From the NCBI GenBank assembly GCA_947455485.1, contig CANGNV010000018.1, forward strand, positions 1-39,337: DNA of 39,337 nt, read 5' to 3'. The notes under the pieces were generated by a model that worked only from the letters and a program-made list of their open reading frames with translations, had not been told where the DNA came from and made no database searches. This DNA comes from Burkholderiaceae bacterium (lineage in GTDB: Bacteria > Pseudomonadota > Gammaproteobacteria > Burkholderiales > Burkholderiaceae). Below, in pieces: positions 17,154 to 26,600 of the stretch. The translations under genes and the position numbers were made by a program. Positions within the stretch are counted from its first letter, which is position 1, and every line of letters starts with the position of its first letter.

Positions 17154-18338
17154 ATGAATCCTTCTGAACTTCGCTCCACTCTGGCCTTAGCAGGCATATT
17201 TGGCCTCCGTATGCTGGGCCTGTTCCTGCTTTTGCCGGTTTTCAGCATTCATGCACGGGGCTTGCCTGGTGGCGAGCATGCCCTTTGGGTTGGATTAACC
17301 CTTGGAATCTTCAATATTGTTCAAGCCTGCTTCTACATCCCTTTAGGCCGCCTTTCTGACCGCATTGGTCGAAAACCGGTCGTTTTATGGGGACTTTCCT
17401 TATTTATAGCGGGCGCCTTAATTTGCGCTGCTCAAGACGATCTTCTCTGGATTGCTGTCGGTCGCGGGGTAATGGGCGCCGGCGCGGTTTCAGCTGCGAT
17501 CTCTGCCTGGGTTGCTGATTTGACGCGTGAGCAGGTTCGCACTCGTGCTATGGCCTTAGTTGGGGGCAGCATTGCACTTTCATTTGCGTTATCACTTGTG
17601 ATTGCTGCGCCAATCTATCGCTTGATTAGTTTGAGTGGAATTTTTGTAGTGCTTGCAGTGTTGGGCATTGGGGCGATGTTTGTTACCTACTACGTTCTAC
17701 CAAGCGCTAAGCCTGAGGCCAAGCTGCAACAAGCGAGTTTGAAAGAAGTTTTTTTGCGTCCTGAGTTGATGCGTCTGAATGCAGGCGTGTTTGTATTGCA
17801 TGCAACTCAAGTAGCGATGTTCTTAGTAGTGCCGCGTTTATTGGTGCAAGCGGGCCTGCCATTAGCATCCCATTGGCAGGTTTATCTTCCAGTTGTTTTG
17901 CTATCTTTTTTCTTGATGGCGCCAATCTTAATTTTTGGTGAAAAGAAACAGCAGCTAAGAACAATCCTATTGGCAGCAATTGTTTTGCTTTTGATTGCCG
18001 AAGTGTTGTTTACAAATACCGCTTCGATTACATCCATCGCGATTGCTTTATTGATTTACTTTGTTGGCTTTAACTTACTTGAAGCGCTGCAACCATCATT
18101 AGTCTCCCGCTTTGCCAAAGAATCTAAAGGCACTGCATTGGGTGTTTACAACACCACTCAATCGATTGGCCTCTTTACAGGCGCTGTAATTGGGGGTTAT
18201 TTGATGGATAGCCATGGTGATTTATCGGTCTTTGTGATGGGCGCGGCACTACTTTTATGCTGGCTTATAATTGCCTGGTCGATGGGTTCGATGCCAACAA
18301 GGGCTTCAGAATCAAAGGATGTAGCGGCAAGTTCATAA
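17154..18338 (+). CDS. MFS transporter, YajR-like without the C-terminal domain
   Basis: A 394-residue protein with about 12 hydrophobic segments. Motif A between TM2 and TM3 is GRLSDRIGRKP, and the TM4/TM5 region is GRGVMGAGAVSAAISAWVAD followed by LTREQVRTRAMALVGG. The pattern resembles E. coli YajR throughout (RMLGLFLLLPVFS, ALQPSLVSRFAKESKGTALG), but it stops after TM12 and lacks YajR's cytosolic ferredoxin-like domain. Substrate is unknown; drug or metabolite export is a family-level guess. No Shine-Dalgarno precedes the ATG (the upstream bases are CCCTTTCCC). It sits between uvrA and ssb, which are direct divergent neighbours in E. coli. Confidence 0.9.
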   Translation: MNPSELRSTLALAGIFGLRMLGLFLLLPVFSIHARGLPGGEHALWVGLTLGIFNIVQACFYIPLGRLSDRIGRKPVVLWGLSLFIAGALICAAQDDLLWIAVGRGVMGAGAVSAAISAWVADLTREQVRTRAMALVGGSIALSFALSLVIAAPIYRLISLSGIFVVLAVLGIGAMFVTYYVLPSAKPEAKLQQASLKEVFLRPELMRLNAGVFVLHATQVAMFLVVPRLLVQAGLPLASHWQVYLPVVLLSFFLMAPILIFGEKKQQLRTILLAAIVLLLIAEVLFTNTASITSIAIALLIYFVGFNLLEALQPSLVSRFAKESKGTALGVYNTTQSIGLFTGAVIGGYLMDSHGDLSVFVMGAALLLCWLIIAWSMGSMPTRASESKDVAASS

Positions 18339-18418
18339 CCGTAGCTTCATTGGTTTAATTTAAGTGAGCAGTTTATTTTTAGTGGTAATAACAGCAGTAT
18401 TTTTCTTCGGGAGACAAC

Positions 18419-18874
18419 ATGGCTTCGGTAAATAAGGTCATCATCGTAGGTAACGTAGGGCGTGACCCAGAAACACGTTACATGCCAAGCGGCGACGCCG
18501 TAACAAACATTTCAGTAGCGACATCAGATCGTTACAAAGATAAACAGTCTGGCGAAATGAAAGAAACCACAGAATGGCACCGCGTTGCATTCTTTGGAAA
18601 GCTTGCAGAGATCGCTGGTCAATATCTCAAAAAAGGTTCACAGGTTTATGTGGAAGGTCGTTTGCGTACGCGTAAATGGACTGATGCTAGTGGCCAGGAA
18701 AAATATTCTACTGAGATCGTTGCAGAAACAATGCAAATGCTTGGTGGTAAGCCAGTAGGTGGCAGTGGTGATGGTGGTGAAAGCTATAGTCGCTCAAAGC
18801 CGGCTGAGCAGTCTGCGCCAGCATCTTCAAACGCTGCATCCCTCGGTGCAATGGATGACGATATTCCGTTTTAA
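18419..18874 (+). CDS. ssb: Single-stranded DNA-binding protein
   Basis: Coats single-stranded DNA in replication, recombination and repair, and recruits partners through its tail. The 151 residues have an N-terminal OB-fold over about 1-110 ([54 protein letters not shown]). A Gly/Ser-rich linker and the conserved acidic tip MDDDIPF follow. GGGAGA lies 6-7 nt before the ATG. I see no LexA-type CTG-N10-CAG palindrome in the 80 bp upstream. A strong terminator follows 36 bp after the stop. Confidence 0.98.
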   Translation: MASVNKVIIVGNVGRDPETRYMPSGDAVTNISVATSDRYKDKQSGEMKETTEWHRVAFFGKLAEIAGQYLKKGSQVYVEGRLRTRKWTDASGQEKYSTEIVAETMQMLGGKPVGGSGDGGESYSRSKPAEQSAPASSNAASLGAMDDDIPF

Positions 18875-18910
18875 TTGGTGTATCAGCAGTCGTATGACTG
18901 CGTAGCGATG

Positions 18911-18948
18911 AACCCCAGCAAGCAGGCGCTTCCTGGGGTTTTCTTTTT
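18911..18948 (+). terminator. Intrinsic terminator after ssb
   Basis: The stem CCCCAG (with flanking AA/TT) pairs with CTGGGG. Inside it, AAGC/GCTT closes an AGGC loop across a C/C mismatch. TTCTTTTT follows directly. A separate perfect 6 bp hairpin (GCAGTC-GTAT-GACTGC, 18886-18901) lies just upstream. It should end the MFS-ssb transcript before the exported-protein gene. Confidence 0.9.
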
Positions 18949-18995
18949 GATGTAGGTGCCTGCAAATGCTCGATTCTCTATATTCACCTTAAAAT

Positions 18996-20237
18996 ATGCC
19001 TATGAATTTCCCAGGGATAATCAAATCTCCACTTTTGGCATGTATAGCCATTTGTATTACTGCTTTGCCTCAGTCATCCTTTGCAGCACCGTTTTTCTTT
19101 CCGGATATGAATCCCTCTTTTGTTAAAGGCGATCCTCCTGATTGGTTGCATGATGGGCGAGGTAATGATGGATACCTCACCATTAGCTCTGAAGTGATTC
19201 CAGTGAGTAGTTGTACGCAAATGGCTAGTCGGAGTTTTTGGGGATCAGATAAAACACAACTCGTGTTATCAGTTGTGACTCAGGGCTTCAAGGGTAAGCT
19301 CGATAAGTTAGAAATTCCGATTGCGACCTTTGATGGCAGAGAGGGCGGCTCTGAGTGTGCCTCATTGAGCACTACGCCTTTATCCATAGTCCCCATGACG
19401 GTACTTGGAACTTATTCCATATTCAACCCAGGTGCGCTATCTTTAGTTCTTAATGTCAGAAGTTCAAGCGACTCAAACCAGGATTTCATTGGGTCTGCCA
19501 AATTGCTGTTGGGGGCTGCTGCCATTGTGGCAACTGGTGGTTCAGCAGCGGCGATTGGCGGGATTTCAGCAACAGTTGGAAATTCGGTAGTGGGTGAGAC
19601 CCAAAAGAAAGCTAATAGTCTTTTGCAGGGAATGGTAGATGCTAAGGTTCCCGTTACTTTTAGTTGGTCAGAATTGCGCAAAGGGATTCAAGCAGTTGAA
19701 ATCCAAGTTTACAAAGCGGACCAAAGTGTTGGTAGTCTTACTGACAAGCAAATTCTGCAATTACAAAAAGATCCTAAATCAGAAAAGCAATTGCTATTTA
19801 CTGTGAAGTTGGAGTTTCAATTTTTCCGTAGCGTGTTTTATCCAACGGTGTCCAATATTGAAGGATTGGCAAGTCGAGAAAATCTTTCATCTGAATATAT
19901 TTTGAATTTCCAGATGCCTGGCTCGGGCCAAAATTTTATGCAGATCTTAAATAGTTCAGCCCCTAGTTTGCTACAACGTATTACTAAGGCAGAAGGCTCT
20001 GATTTAGCAAAAGCTTGCTCTTCAGGATTTACAAAACTAAAGACGGCTGGACTTGATGATGTCGATAGCGCCATCGTCATGAAGTCATTCGTTGATGAAG
20101 CCAAAGGTGGTGATGCTTGGTATGCAAACCCATCACTAGTTAAAAGCTGTTTCTTGCAAGTGCCCAGTATTCAAAAAAATCTTGAGCTGATTTACGGCCC
20201 TAGCGTAGCACCATCAAAACAGGTGCTCGAGCCTTAG
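18996..20237 (+). CDS. Exported protein of unknown function
   Basis: I do not recognise this 413-residue protein. It begins with a clear signal peptide (hydrophobic SPLLACIAICITALP, likely cleavage after QSSFA, residue 30), so it is probably periplasmic or secreted. The mature part opens with aromatic/proline-rich APFFFPDMNP and has four cysteines (about 73, 121, 341, 385) that could form disulfides. A Gly/Ala-rich hydrophobic stretch at about 167-200 resembles a membrane-inserting or amphipathic segment. Mixed beta-like sequence with VPVTFSWSEL and a long C-terminal part follow. ATG codons at 18996 and 19002 compete, and neither has a Shine-Dalgarno. A TAAAAT box ends at 18995. It is isolated: terminator before it, convergent queF directly after it. 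Codon style looks like its neighbours. Confidence 0.8.
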   Translation: MPMNFPGIIKSPLLACIAICITALPQSSFAAPFFFPDMNPSFVKGDPPDWLHDGRGNDGYLTISSEVIPVSSCTQMASRSFWGSDKTQLVLSVVTQGFKGKLDKLEIPIATFDGREGGSECASLSTTPLSIVPMTVLGTYSIFNPGALSLVLNVRSSSDSNQDFIGSAKLLLGAAAIVATGGSAAAIGGISATVGNSVVGETQKKANSLLQGMVDAKVPVTFSWSELRKGIQAVEIQVYKADQSVGSLTDKQILQLQKDPKSEKQLLFTVKLEFQFFRSVFYPTVSNIEGLASRENLSSEYILNFQMPGSGQNFMQILNSSAPSLLQRITKAEGSDLAKACSSGFTKLKTAGLDDVDSAIVMKSFVDEAKGGDAWYANPSLVKSCFLQVPSIQKNLELIYGPSVAPSKQVLEP

Positions 20238-21065
20238 TTATTGCCTAGCGTGGCGGGTATTGTCTGGCCAAGGTGCATTGTGATCAGTGCGGAAGGGGTT
20301 GATATCTAGTCCACCACGTCTTGTGTAACGAGCATAGACAGAAAGTTTCTCCGGCTTGCACTGGCGCTTGATATCGCAGAAGATAGTTTCAACACAATGT
20401 TCATGAAACTCACCTTTTTGCCTGAAGCCAATCAGGTAACGCAGTAGGCCTTCTTCTAGGATTGGACGACCTTGATAGCGAATTTGTACGCTTGCCCAAT
20501 CTGGTTGGCCGGTCACTGGACAATTTGATTTGAGTAGATGGGAAACTAAACATTGCTCAATCGGTCCAAAAGATTCATTTACCCCTAGTAAGCTAGGATC
20601 AGCAGACAGGCTCGGATCAATCTCAATATCCAGCCGGTCCATGAGAACGCCACTCATTTCCTGCATTCCTTTTTTGACAACCGCTTCAGTTGGATTGATA
20701 CGAGTTGTAATCTTGCTGCCTGCTACTGCCGACAAATCTGCAATCAATCTTTCGCGCACTTCTGCCTCATCTTCAAAGCGTGCACTATTTAGACTATTCA
20801 GGTAGAGCTTGAATGACTTCGATTCAATCATGTTTGGTGAGTCTGCTGGAATCTGAAACTCTGCCAAAGCAATCTGCGGCTTCCCTTTTTTATTGAGCCA
20901 GCCTAACTCAAAGGCATTCCAAATATCGACACCTACAAAAGGTAAAGCTTGATTGGGTTTAATGTCCAGCTTAAGGCGATTCTCAGAACGCGGAATTGGA
21001 AAGAGCAGGCTCGGATCATATTGATCAGGATATTGTGTTGCCTGGCCGAGTGGAATTGTAGACAT
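20238..21065 (-). CDS. queF: NADPH-dependent 7-cyano-7-deazaguanine reductase
   Basis: Reduces the nitrile of preQ0 to the amine preQ1 in queuosine biosynthesis, a four-electron NADPH reaction. At 275 residues it is the long, two-domain tunnelling-fold type seen in E. coli rather than the short Bacillus type. The catalytic cysteine is C182 in SNCPVTGQPDW, with the aspartate D189 nearby. ESKSFKLYLNSLN is the QueF signature at about 81-93, and FHEHCVETIFCDI lies in the C-terminal half. Its ATG overlaps the nucleotidase stop by one base (TAATG), so translation is coupled. Its stop codon abuts the stop of the convergent exported-protein gene with no base between. Confidence 0.97.
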   Translation of the reverse strand: MSTIPLGQATQYPDQYDPSLLFPIPRSENRLKLDIKPNQALPFVGVDIWNAFELGWLNKKGKPQIALAEFQIPADSPNMIESKSFKLYLNSLNSARFEDEAEVRERLIADLSAVAGSKITTRINPTEAVVKKGMQEMSGVLMDRLDIEIDPSLSADPSLLGVNESFGPIEQCLVSHLLKSNCPVTGQPDWASVQIRYQGRPILEEGLLRYLIGFRQKGEFHEHCVETIFCDIKRQCKPEKLSVYARYTRRGGLDINPFRTDHNAPWPDNTRHARQ

Positions 21066-21973
21066 TAGCTTTTAGGTTTATTGGAAACGCCAGATACAAC
21101 ATGACCAGTAGGCGCTACTGATGCAGCCGATTGGCAGTGACCCGTTTGGTCATCAAAGAAAAAGTCTGGTTCAAACTCGCGGAGGAATTCACTCTTGGAG
21201 AGTCCGCCGAGGAACATCGCTTCATCGACATCAATACCCCAAGCCATCAACGTGCGAATGGCGCGCTCATGTGCGGGTGCAGAGCGAGCGGTAACTAAGG
21301 CGGTACGAATGCGCATACCTTTTTCGCTAGTGCTACGTTGCAAACGATGTAGTGCTTCTAGCAAAGGCTTAAATGGACCTGGCGGCAAAGGGATCGCAGC
21401 TTTCTTGCTTTCATGATCCACAAAAGCTACTAAGCCTTCGCTCTGAAATACTTGCTCTGCTTCATCAGAAAAAAGAACGGCATCTCCGTCAAAGGCGATG
21501 CGGATTTCATTCGGGTGAGACTCTGCAGTTTTGCTAGATTCTGGATAAACGCGCGCCGCAGGAAATCCTGCATCAATCGTTGCGCGTACATCATCTTCAT
21601 TTGCCGAGAGAAACAAGTTGGCGTGTAGCGAGCGCAGGTAGTGATAGGGTGGACGCCCTCTAGTAAATACACCACGCTCTAAATGCAGGCCATGGTGCTC
21701 GGCTGAGCGGAATACGCGTAAGCCGCTAACTGGATCATTGCGGGAGAGAATGACCACTTCAACGCGTTGTTCACCTTCTTCATTAAAAGCGAGCAACTTC
21801 TTAACCAATGGAAATGCAACGCCAGTCTGAGCCGCTTTAGATAAGCGCTCTAATTGCAGTTTCATATAAGCGCTGTCATCAGTAGATTCAAAGATGCGAT
21901 TCTCTTCTTCGAAATCAAACAATGCGCGCGATGAAATCGCAACGACGAGTTTCCCAGTAAGTGTGTATGACAT
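21065..21973 (-). CDS. 5'-nucleotidase of the cytosolic NT5C1 type
   Basis: A 302-residue soluble protein matching the bacterial members of the cytosolic 5'-nucleotidase 1A family. Recognisable blocks are LVVAISSRALFDFEEENRIF at the N-terminus, VVILSRNDPVSGLRVFRSAE, FTRGRPPYHYLRSLHANLFL, RIAFDGDAVLFSDEAEQVF with the acidic D-x-D motif, and DEAMFLGGLSKSEFLREFEP followed by FFFDDQTGH. It should hydrolyse nucleoside 5'-monophosphates; which one is not evident. It lies 13 bp after ilvA and couples to queF through TAATG. Confidence 0.88.
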   Translation of the reverse strand: MSYTLTGKLVVAISSRALFDFEEENRIFESTDDSAYMKLQLERLSKAAQTGVAFPLVKKLLAFNEEGEQRVEVVILSRNDPVSGLRVFRSAEHHGLHLERGVFTRGRPPYHYLRSLHANLFLSANEDDVRATIDAGFPAARVYPESSKTAESHPNEIRIAFDGDAVLFSDEAEQVFQSEGLVAFVDHESKKAAIPLPPGPFKPLLEALHRLQRSTSEKGMRIRTALVTARSAPAHERAIRTLMAWGIDVDEAMFLGGLSKSEFLREFEPDFFFDDQTGHCQSAASVAPTGHVVSGVSNKPKS

Positions 21974-21986
21974 TACGAGTTACATC

Positions 21987-23507
21987 TCATTTAAGGAACA
22001 GACGATAAGCTGGGTTATCAGTTTCATTCCAGTGTGGATATCCAAGTGAGGCTAGGAAAGTTTGGAATTTCTTCTGCTCATTCTTGGGAACCTGAAGACC
22101 TACCAAGATACGACCATAGTCTGCACCGTGATTGCGGTAATGGAAAAGACTGATATTCCAATTGGGCGCCATGCTGGTGAGGAACTTCATCAGTGCGCCT
22201 GGGCGCTCTGGAAATTCAAAGCGGTATAGGAGTTCATCTTGTGCAAGAGTGGAGCGGCCGCCCACCATATGGCGCAGATGTGACTTCGCTAGTTCATCAT
22301 GCGTTAGATCGATCGTCGCAAATTTTGCTTTACGAAAATGCTTTGCAATGGTGGTGCTGTCACTCGCTTTTTGTGTGCCGATACCTACAAAGATATGGGC
22401 CTCACTTTGATCGGCGATGCGATAGTTAAATTCAGTGACATTGCGATTGCCGAGCAATTCACAAAAGCGTTTAAAGGATCCGCGCTCTTCAGGAATGGTG
22501 ACAGCAAAAACTGCTTCGCGGAATTCACCGACATCGGCGCGCTCAGCAACAAAGCGCAAGCGACTGAAGTTCATATTGGCACCACAAGCAATTGCTACCA
22601 ATGTTTTCTTTTTCAGGCGGTGCTTCTCGACATACTTCTTCATGCCTGCAATAGCTAGGGCGCCAGCAGGCTCCAGAATACTGCGGGTATCTGTGAAGAC
22701 ATCATTGATAGCGGCACAGATCTCATCAGTATCGACCGTGATGATGTCATCTACTACGCGTTTACAAATACGAAAAGTTTCTTTGCCAACCAACTTGACT
22801 GCAGTGCCATCTGAAAAAAGACCTACATCTTTCATTTCAATGCGCTTGTTGGCTTCGAGCGAACGTCTCATTGCATCTGAGTCCACTGATTGAACGCCAA
22901 TCACTTTGGTTTTAGGACTCACTGCTTTGACATATTCGCCAATGCCAGCGATGAGGCCACCACCACCGATTGCGACAAAAATGGCATCAATCGGTTCTTG
23001 GTATTGCTGAAAAATTTCTTGGGCAATCGTTCCTTGTCCGGCGATGACATCAGGGTCATCAAAAGGATGAACAAAGGTCAAACCCCGTTTTTTCTCTAAC
23101 AGTTCAGAGTATTTGAAGGCATCGCTATAGGATTCGCCATGCAAGATCACCTCGACCCAAGGGCCGCCGCGGGCCTTGACTGCGTCAATTTTGACGCTGG
23201 GAGTAGTGAGGGGCATCACGATGACCGCTTTGCACTTCATTTTGGCTGCCGCTAGGGCTACGCCTTGGGCATGATTGCCTGCCGAGGCTGCAATAACCCC
23301 CCGTTTTAGGGCTTCCGGGGGTAAATGGGCCATTTTGTTATAGGCGCCACGCAATTTAAAGGAGAAAACCGGCTGGTTATCCTCTCTTTTGAGTAAAACT
23401 TGGTTACCTAAGCGCTTTGTCAGTTCGGGGGCTACTTGGAGCTCTGTTTCCCTGGCCACATCGTAGACTCGGGCCGATAAAATTTTCTTTAAATAGTTCG
23501 TTGCCAT
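21987..23507 (-). CDS. ilvA: Threonine ammonia-lyase, biosynthetic
   Basis: PLP enzyme that deaminates threonine to 2-oxobutanoate, the first step towards isoleucine. The 506 residues match the biosynthetic form: a catalytic domain with the PLP lysine K51 in FSFKLRGAYNKM, SAGNHAQGVALAA and GGGGLIAGIGEY (the PLP-phosphate loop), and two ACT-like regulatory domains at about 330-505 (FAVTIPEERGSFKRFCELLG and RFEFPERPGALMKFL) that sense isoleucine in relatives. The start has no clear ribosome-binding site. It is the first gene of a minus-strand group with the nucleotidase and queF, divergent from the FAD oxidoreductase gene across 135 bp. Confidence 0.97.
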   Translation of the reverse strand: MATNYLKKILSARVYDVARETELQVAPELTKRLGNQVLLKREDNQPVFSFKLRGAYNKMAHLPPEALKRGVIAASAGNHAQGVALAAAKMKCKAVIVMPLTTPSVKIDAVKARGGPWVEVILHGESYSDAFKYSELLEKKRGLTFVHPFDDPDVIAGQGTIAQEIFQQYQEPIDAIFVAIGGGGLIAGIGEYVKAVSPKTKVIGVQSVDSDAMRRSLEANKRIEMKDVGLFSDGTAVKLVGKETFRICKRVVDDIITVDTDEICAAINDVFTDTRSILEPAGALAIAGMKKYVEKHRLKKKTLVAIACGANMNFSRLRFVAERADVGEFREAVFAVTIPEERGSFKRFCELLGNRNVTEFNYRIADQSEAHIFVGIGTQKASDSTTIAKHFRKAKFATIDLTHDELAKSHLRHMVGGRSTLAQDELLYRFEFPERPGALMKFLTSMAPNWNISLFHYRNHGADYGRILVGLQVPKNEQKKFQTFLASLGYPHWNETDNPAYRLFLK

Positions 23508-23589
23508 GCGATGAGCGTACCATGAATGGGCTCTAAGCCCTTAGATTTGCAAGGGTTTATCGCCTTAGACCAACATCTTTCTTGGTTTC

Positions 23590-23619
23590 CTGCCAATATC
23601 AAGATCCCTCAATTAAAAT
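23590..23619 (+). promoter_or_regulatory. Candidate promoter of the FAD/iron-sulfur oxidoreductase gene
   Basis: CTGCCA (23590-23595) and TAAAAT (23614-23619) are 18 bp apart, giving a predicted start near 23626 and a leader of under 20 nt. The divergent gap also has a small GGGCT-CTA-AGCCC hairpin at about 23528-23540 near the ilvA start. I found no clear ilvA promoter. Confidence 0.4.
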
Positions 23620-23642
23620 GCATATTTATCAAATATGACGCT

Positions 23643-26600
23643 ATGAACGCTCCATTAGCTTTGAACCAGTTGCTGGATGCCGAAGCGGGCTCACCCCGCC
23701 TCCGCGAAATCCCCTACAACTACACCTCTTTTTCCGATCGTGAAATCGTTATTCGCCTGTTGGGTGAGGAATCTTGGCGTGTTCTGAATGATTTGCGTGG
23801 GGTTCGCCGCACTGGCCGCTCAGCTCGTATGTTGTTCGAAGTCTTGGGGGATATCTGGGTAGTTCAACGTAACCCCTTCTTGCAAGATGACTTATTGGAT
23901 AACGCCAATCGCCGTCAATTATTGATTGATGCTCTATGGCATCGTCTTGGCGAAGTAAAGAAAAGATCCAGTGGCGAATCCGTGGAGCAAGTCCAGGTTT
24001 TGTTGAAGGCTGCACATCGCGCGGTTGAAAATTTTGAGCAGGGCTTTAAGGAAGTTACAGAGATTCGTAAGCGAGCTCGTAAGGAACTTGGCCGCATCAC
24101 AGCTTCAGACAATATTTGTTTTGATGGTGTTTCACGTGCAGCACACGTAACTGATGCAACCGACTGGCGTGTTGAGTTTCCGCTGGTGGTTCTCAAGCCG
24201 GATTACGAATCTGAAATTCCTGGCTTAGTGAAAGCTTGCGTTGAATTAGGTTTAACTATTATTCCTCGTGGAGGTGGTACTGGTTATACCGGTGGCGCTA
24301 TTCCTCTCTACGCAATGTCGGCAGTAATTAACACCGAGAAGCTTGAGCAAATCGATGCAGTCAAACTCAAAAATTTGCCAGGCGTGGATCATGAAGTTTC
24401 TACGATCTTTACTGGTGCTGGCGTAGTAACTCGCAGAGTCTCAGATGCTGCAGAGCGCGCTGGGCTTGTGTTTGCGGTTGATCCGACTTCAGCTGATGCG
24501 AGTTGTATTGGTGGCAATATTGCTATGAATGCAGGCGGTAAAAAGGCAGTCTTGTGGGGTACTGCACTTGATAACTTAGCCAGCTGGCGCATGGTGGATC
24601 CAGAGGGTAATTGGCTTGATGTTGAACGCCTTGAACACAATCTTGGAAAAATTCACGTTGCAGAAACAGTACGCTTTCAACTGACTTGGTCTGATGGTTC
24701 GAGTGAGCCAGGCGAACGCATTCTCAAAACAGAAATTTTAGAAGTAGAAGGCAAGCGCTTCCGTAAAGAAGGTTTAGGTAAGGATGTGACTGATAAGTTT
24801 TTATCAGGCCTGCCTGGCGTTCAAAAGGAAGGTTGCGATGGATTAATTACCAGCGCTACTTGGATTTTGCATCGCATGCCTAAATTCATGCGCACTGTTT
24901 GCTTGGAGTTTTTTGGTCAAGCGCAAGAGGCGATTCCTAGCATCGTAGAAATCAAAGCCTACCTTGATGGCTTGAGTAAGGATGGCGGACCAATCCTTGC
25001 TGGCTTAGAGCATTTGGATGATCGCTATTTGAGGGCGGTTGGTTACTCGACTAAATCTAAGCGCAATGCCTTGCCTAAGATGGTATTGATTGGAGATATT
25101 GCTGGCGATGACGAAGAGGCTGTAGCAGCAGCCACTAGTGAAGTCGTGCGCATGGCCAACAATCGAGTGGGCGAAGGCTTTGTGGCGGTTAGTGCTGAAG
25201 CGCGCAAGAAGTTTTGGTTAGATCGCGCACGTACTGCTGCGATTGCCCGTCATACCAATGCTTTCAAAATCAATGAAGATGTGGTCATTCCATTGCCACG
25301 CATGGGTGAATACACGAATGGTATTGAGCGCATCAACATCGAGCTCTCCCTCAAAAATAAATTACAAGTTTTAGATGGTCTCGAAGCGTTCCTGAAAAAG
25401 AGCCCCTTGCCGCTTGGCAAGAATGATGAAGACTATGAAATCCCTAGCGCTGAAATCTTAGGCGATCGTGTACAGCAAGCGCTAGAGCTGATTGGTAATG
25501 TGCGGACAAATTGGTCTGTGTGGCTCAAGGAGATGGATACCTATTTCCCAGGCTTGCAGAATTACAGCCTCCGCGCCTCCTGGAAGACGGAAGTTCGTGC
25601 TGAGCTCAGAATCATTTTTGGCGGCCTAGCATTTGAGCCCATCCTCAATGAGCTAGAAGCTATCCATAAAAATATCTTGCGTAAGCGTGTGTTCGTAGCG
25701 CTGCATATGCATGCTGGTGACGGTAATGTACATACCAATATTCCAGTGAATTCAGATGACTACGAGATGTTGCAAGATGCACATCGCGCTGTTGATCGAA
25801 TTATGAAATTGGCTCGCTCATTAGATGGTGTGATTTCTGGTGAGCATGGCATTGGTATTACGAAGCTCGAGTACTTGACTGAGGAAGAGCTTAAGGATTT
25901 CCGTGCCTACAAGAAGCGTGTAGACCCTGAGGGTCGCTTCAACAAAGGCAAGTTAATGCCGCATGCTGATCTCAGTATTGCCTACACTCCGAGCTTTGGT
26001 TTGATGGGCCATGAGTCCATCATCATGCAACAAAGTGATATTGGTGCAATTGCTGATAGCGTGAAAGATTGTTTACGTTGCGGTAAGTGCAAGCCAGTCT
26101 GCTCTACACATGTACCACGTGCAAATTTACTGTACAGCCCACGTGACAAAATTCTGGCAACTTCTTTATTAATTGAAGCTTTCTTATATGAAGAGCAAAC
26201 GCGTCGTGGCGTATCGATTCGTCATTGGGAAATGTTTGATGACGTTGCAGCGCATTGCACCGTTTGTCACAAATGTTTAACGCCATGCCCAGTCAAAATT
26301 GACTTTGGTGATGTGACTATGAATATGCGTAACTTGTTACGTAAGATGGGTCAGCAGCGTTTTAATCCTGGAACAGCAGCATCCATGCTCTTTTTGAATG
26401 CTACCGATCCAGACACAATCAAGTTAGCTCGTAAGACCATGATTGGTTGGGGTTATAAGCTCCAGCGTTTAGGTAACGATGTTTTCCGTAAATTGGCGCG
26501 TAAGCAAACTGCGCATCCTCCTGCGACGGTCACAAAGCCCAATATTAAAGAGCAGGTTATTTTCTTTGTGAATAAGAAGATGCCTGGAAACTTGCCTAAG

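Noticed and set aside
18886..18901. Perfect 6 bp hairpin before the ssb terminator as a separate terminator
   Set aside because: It has no T-tract; the real terminator follows at 18911. It may only be part of the 3' untranslated structure.
23526..23642. 39-residue N-terminal extension of the FAD oxidoreductase
   Set aside because: It lies in the divergent promoter gap, includes the candidate -10 box, and does not resemble the family; the ATG at 23643 fits better.
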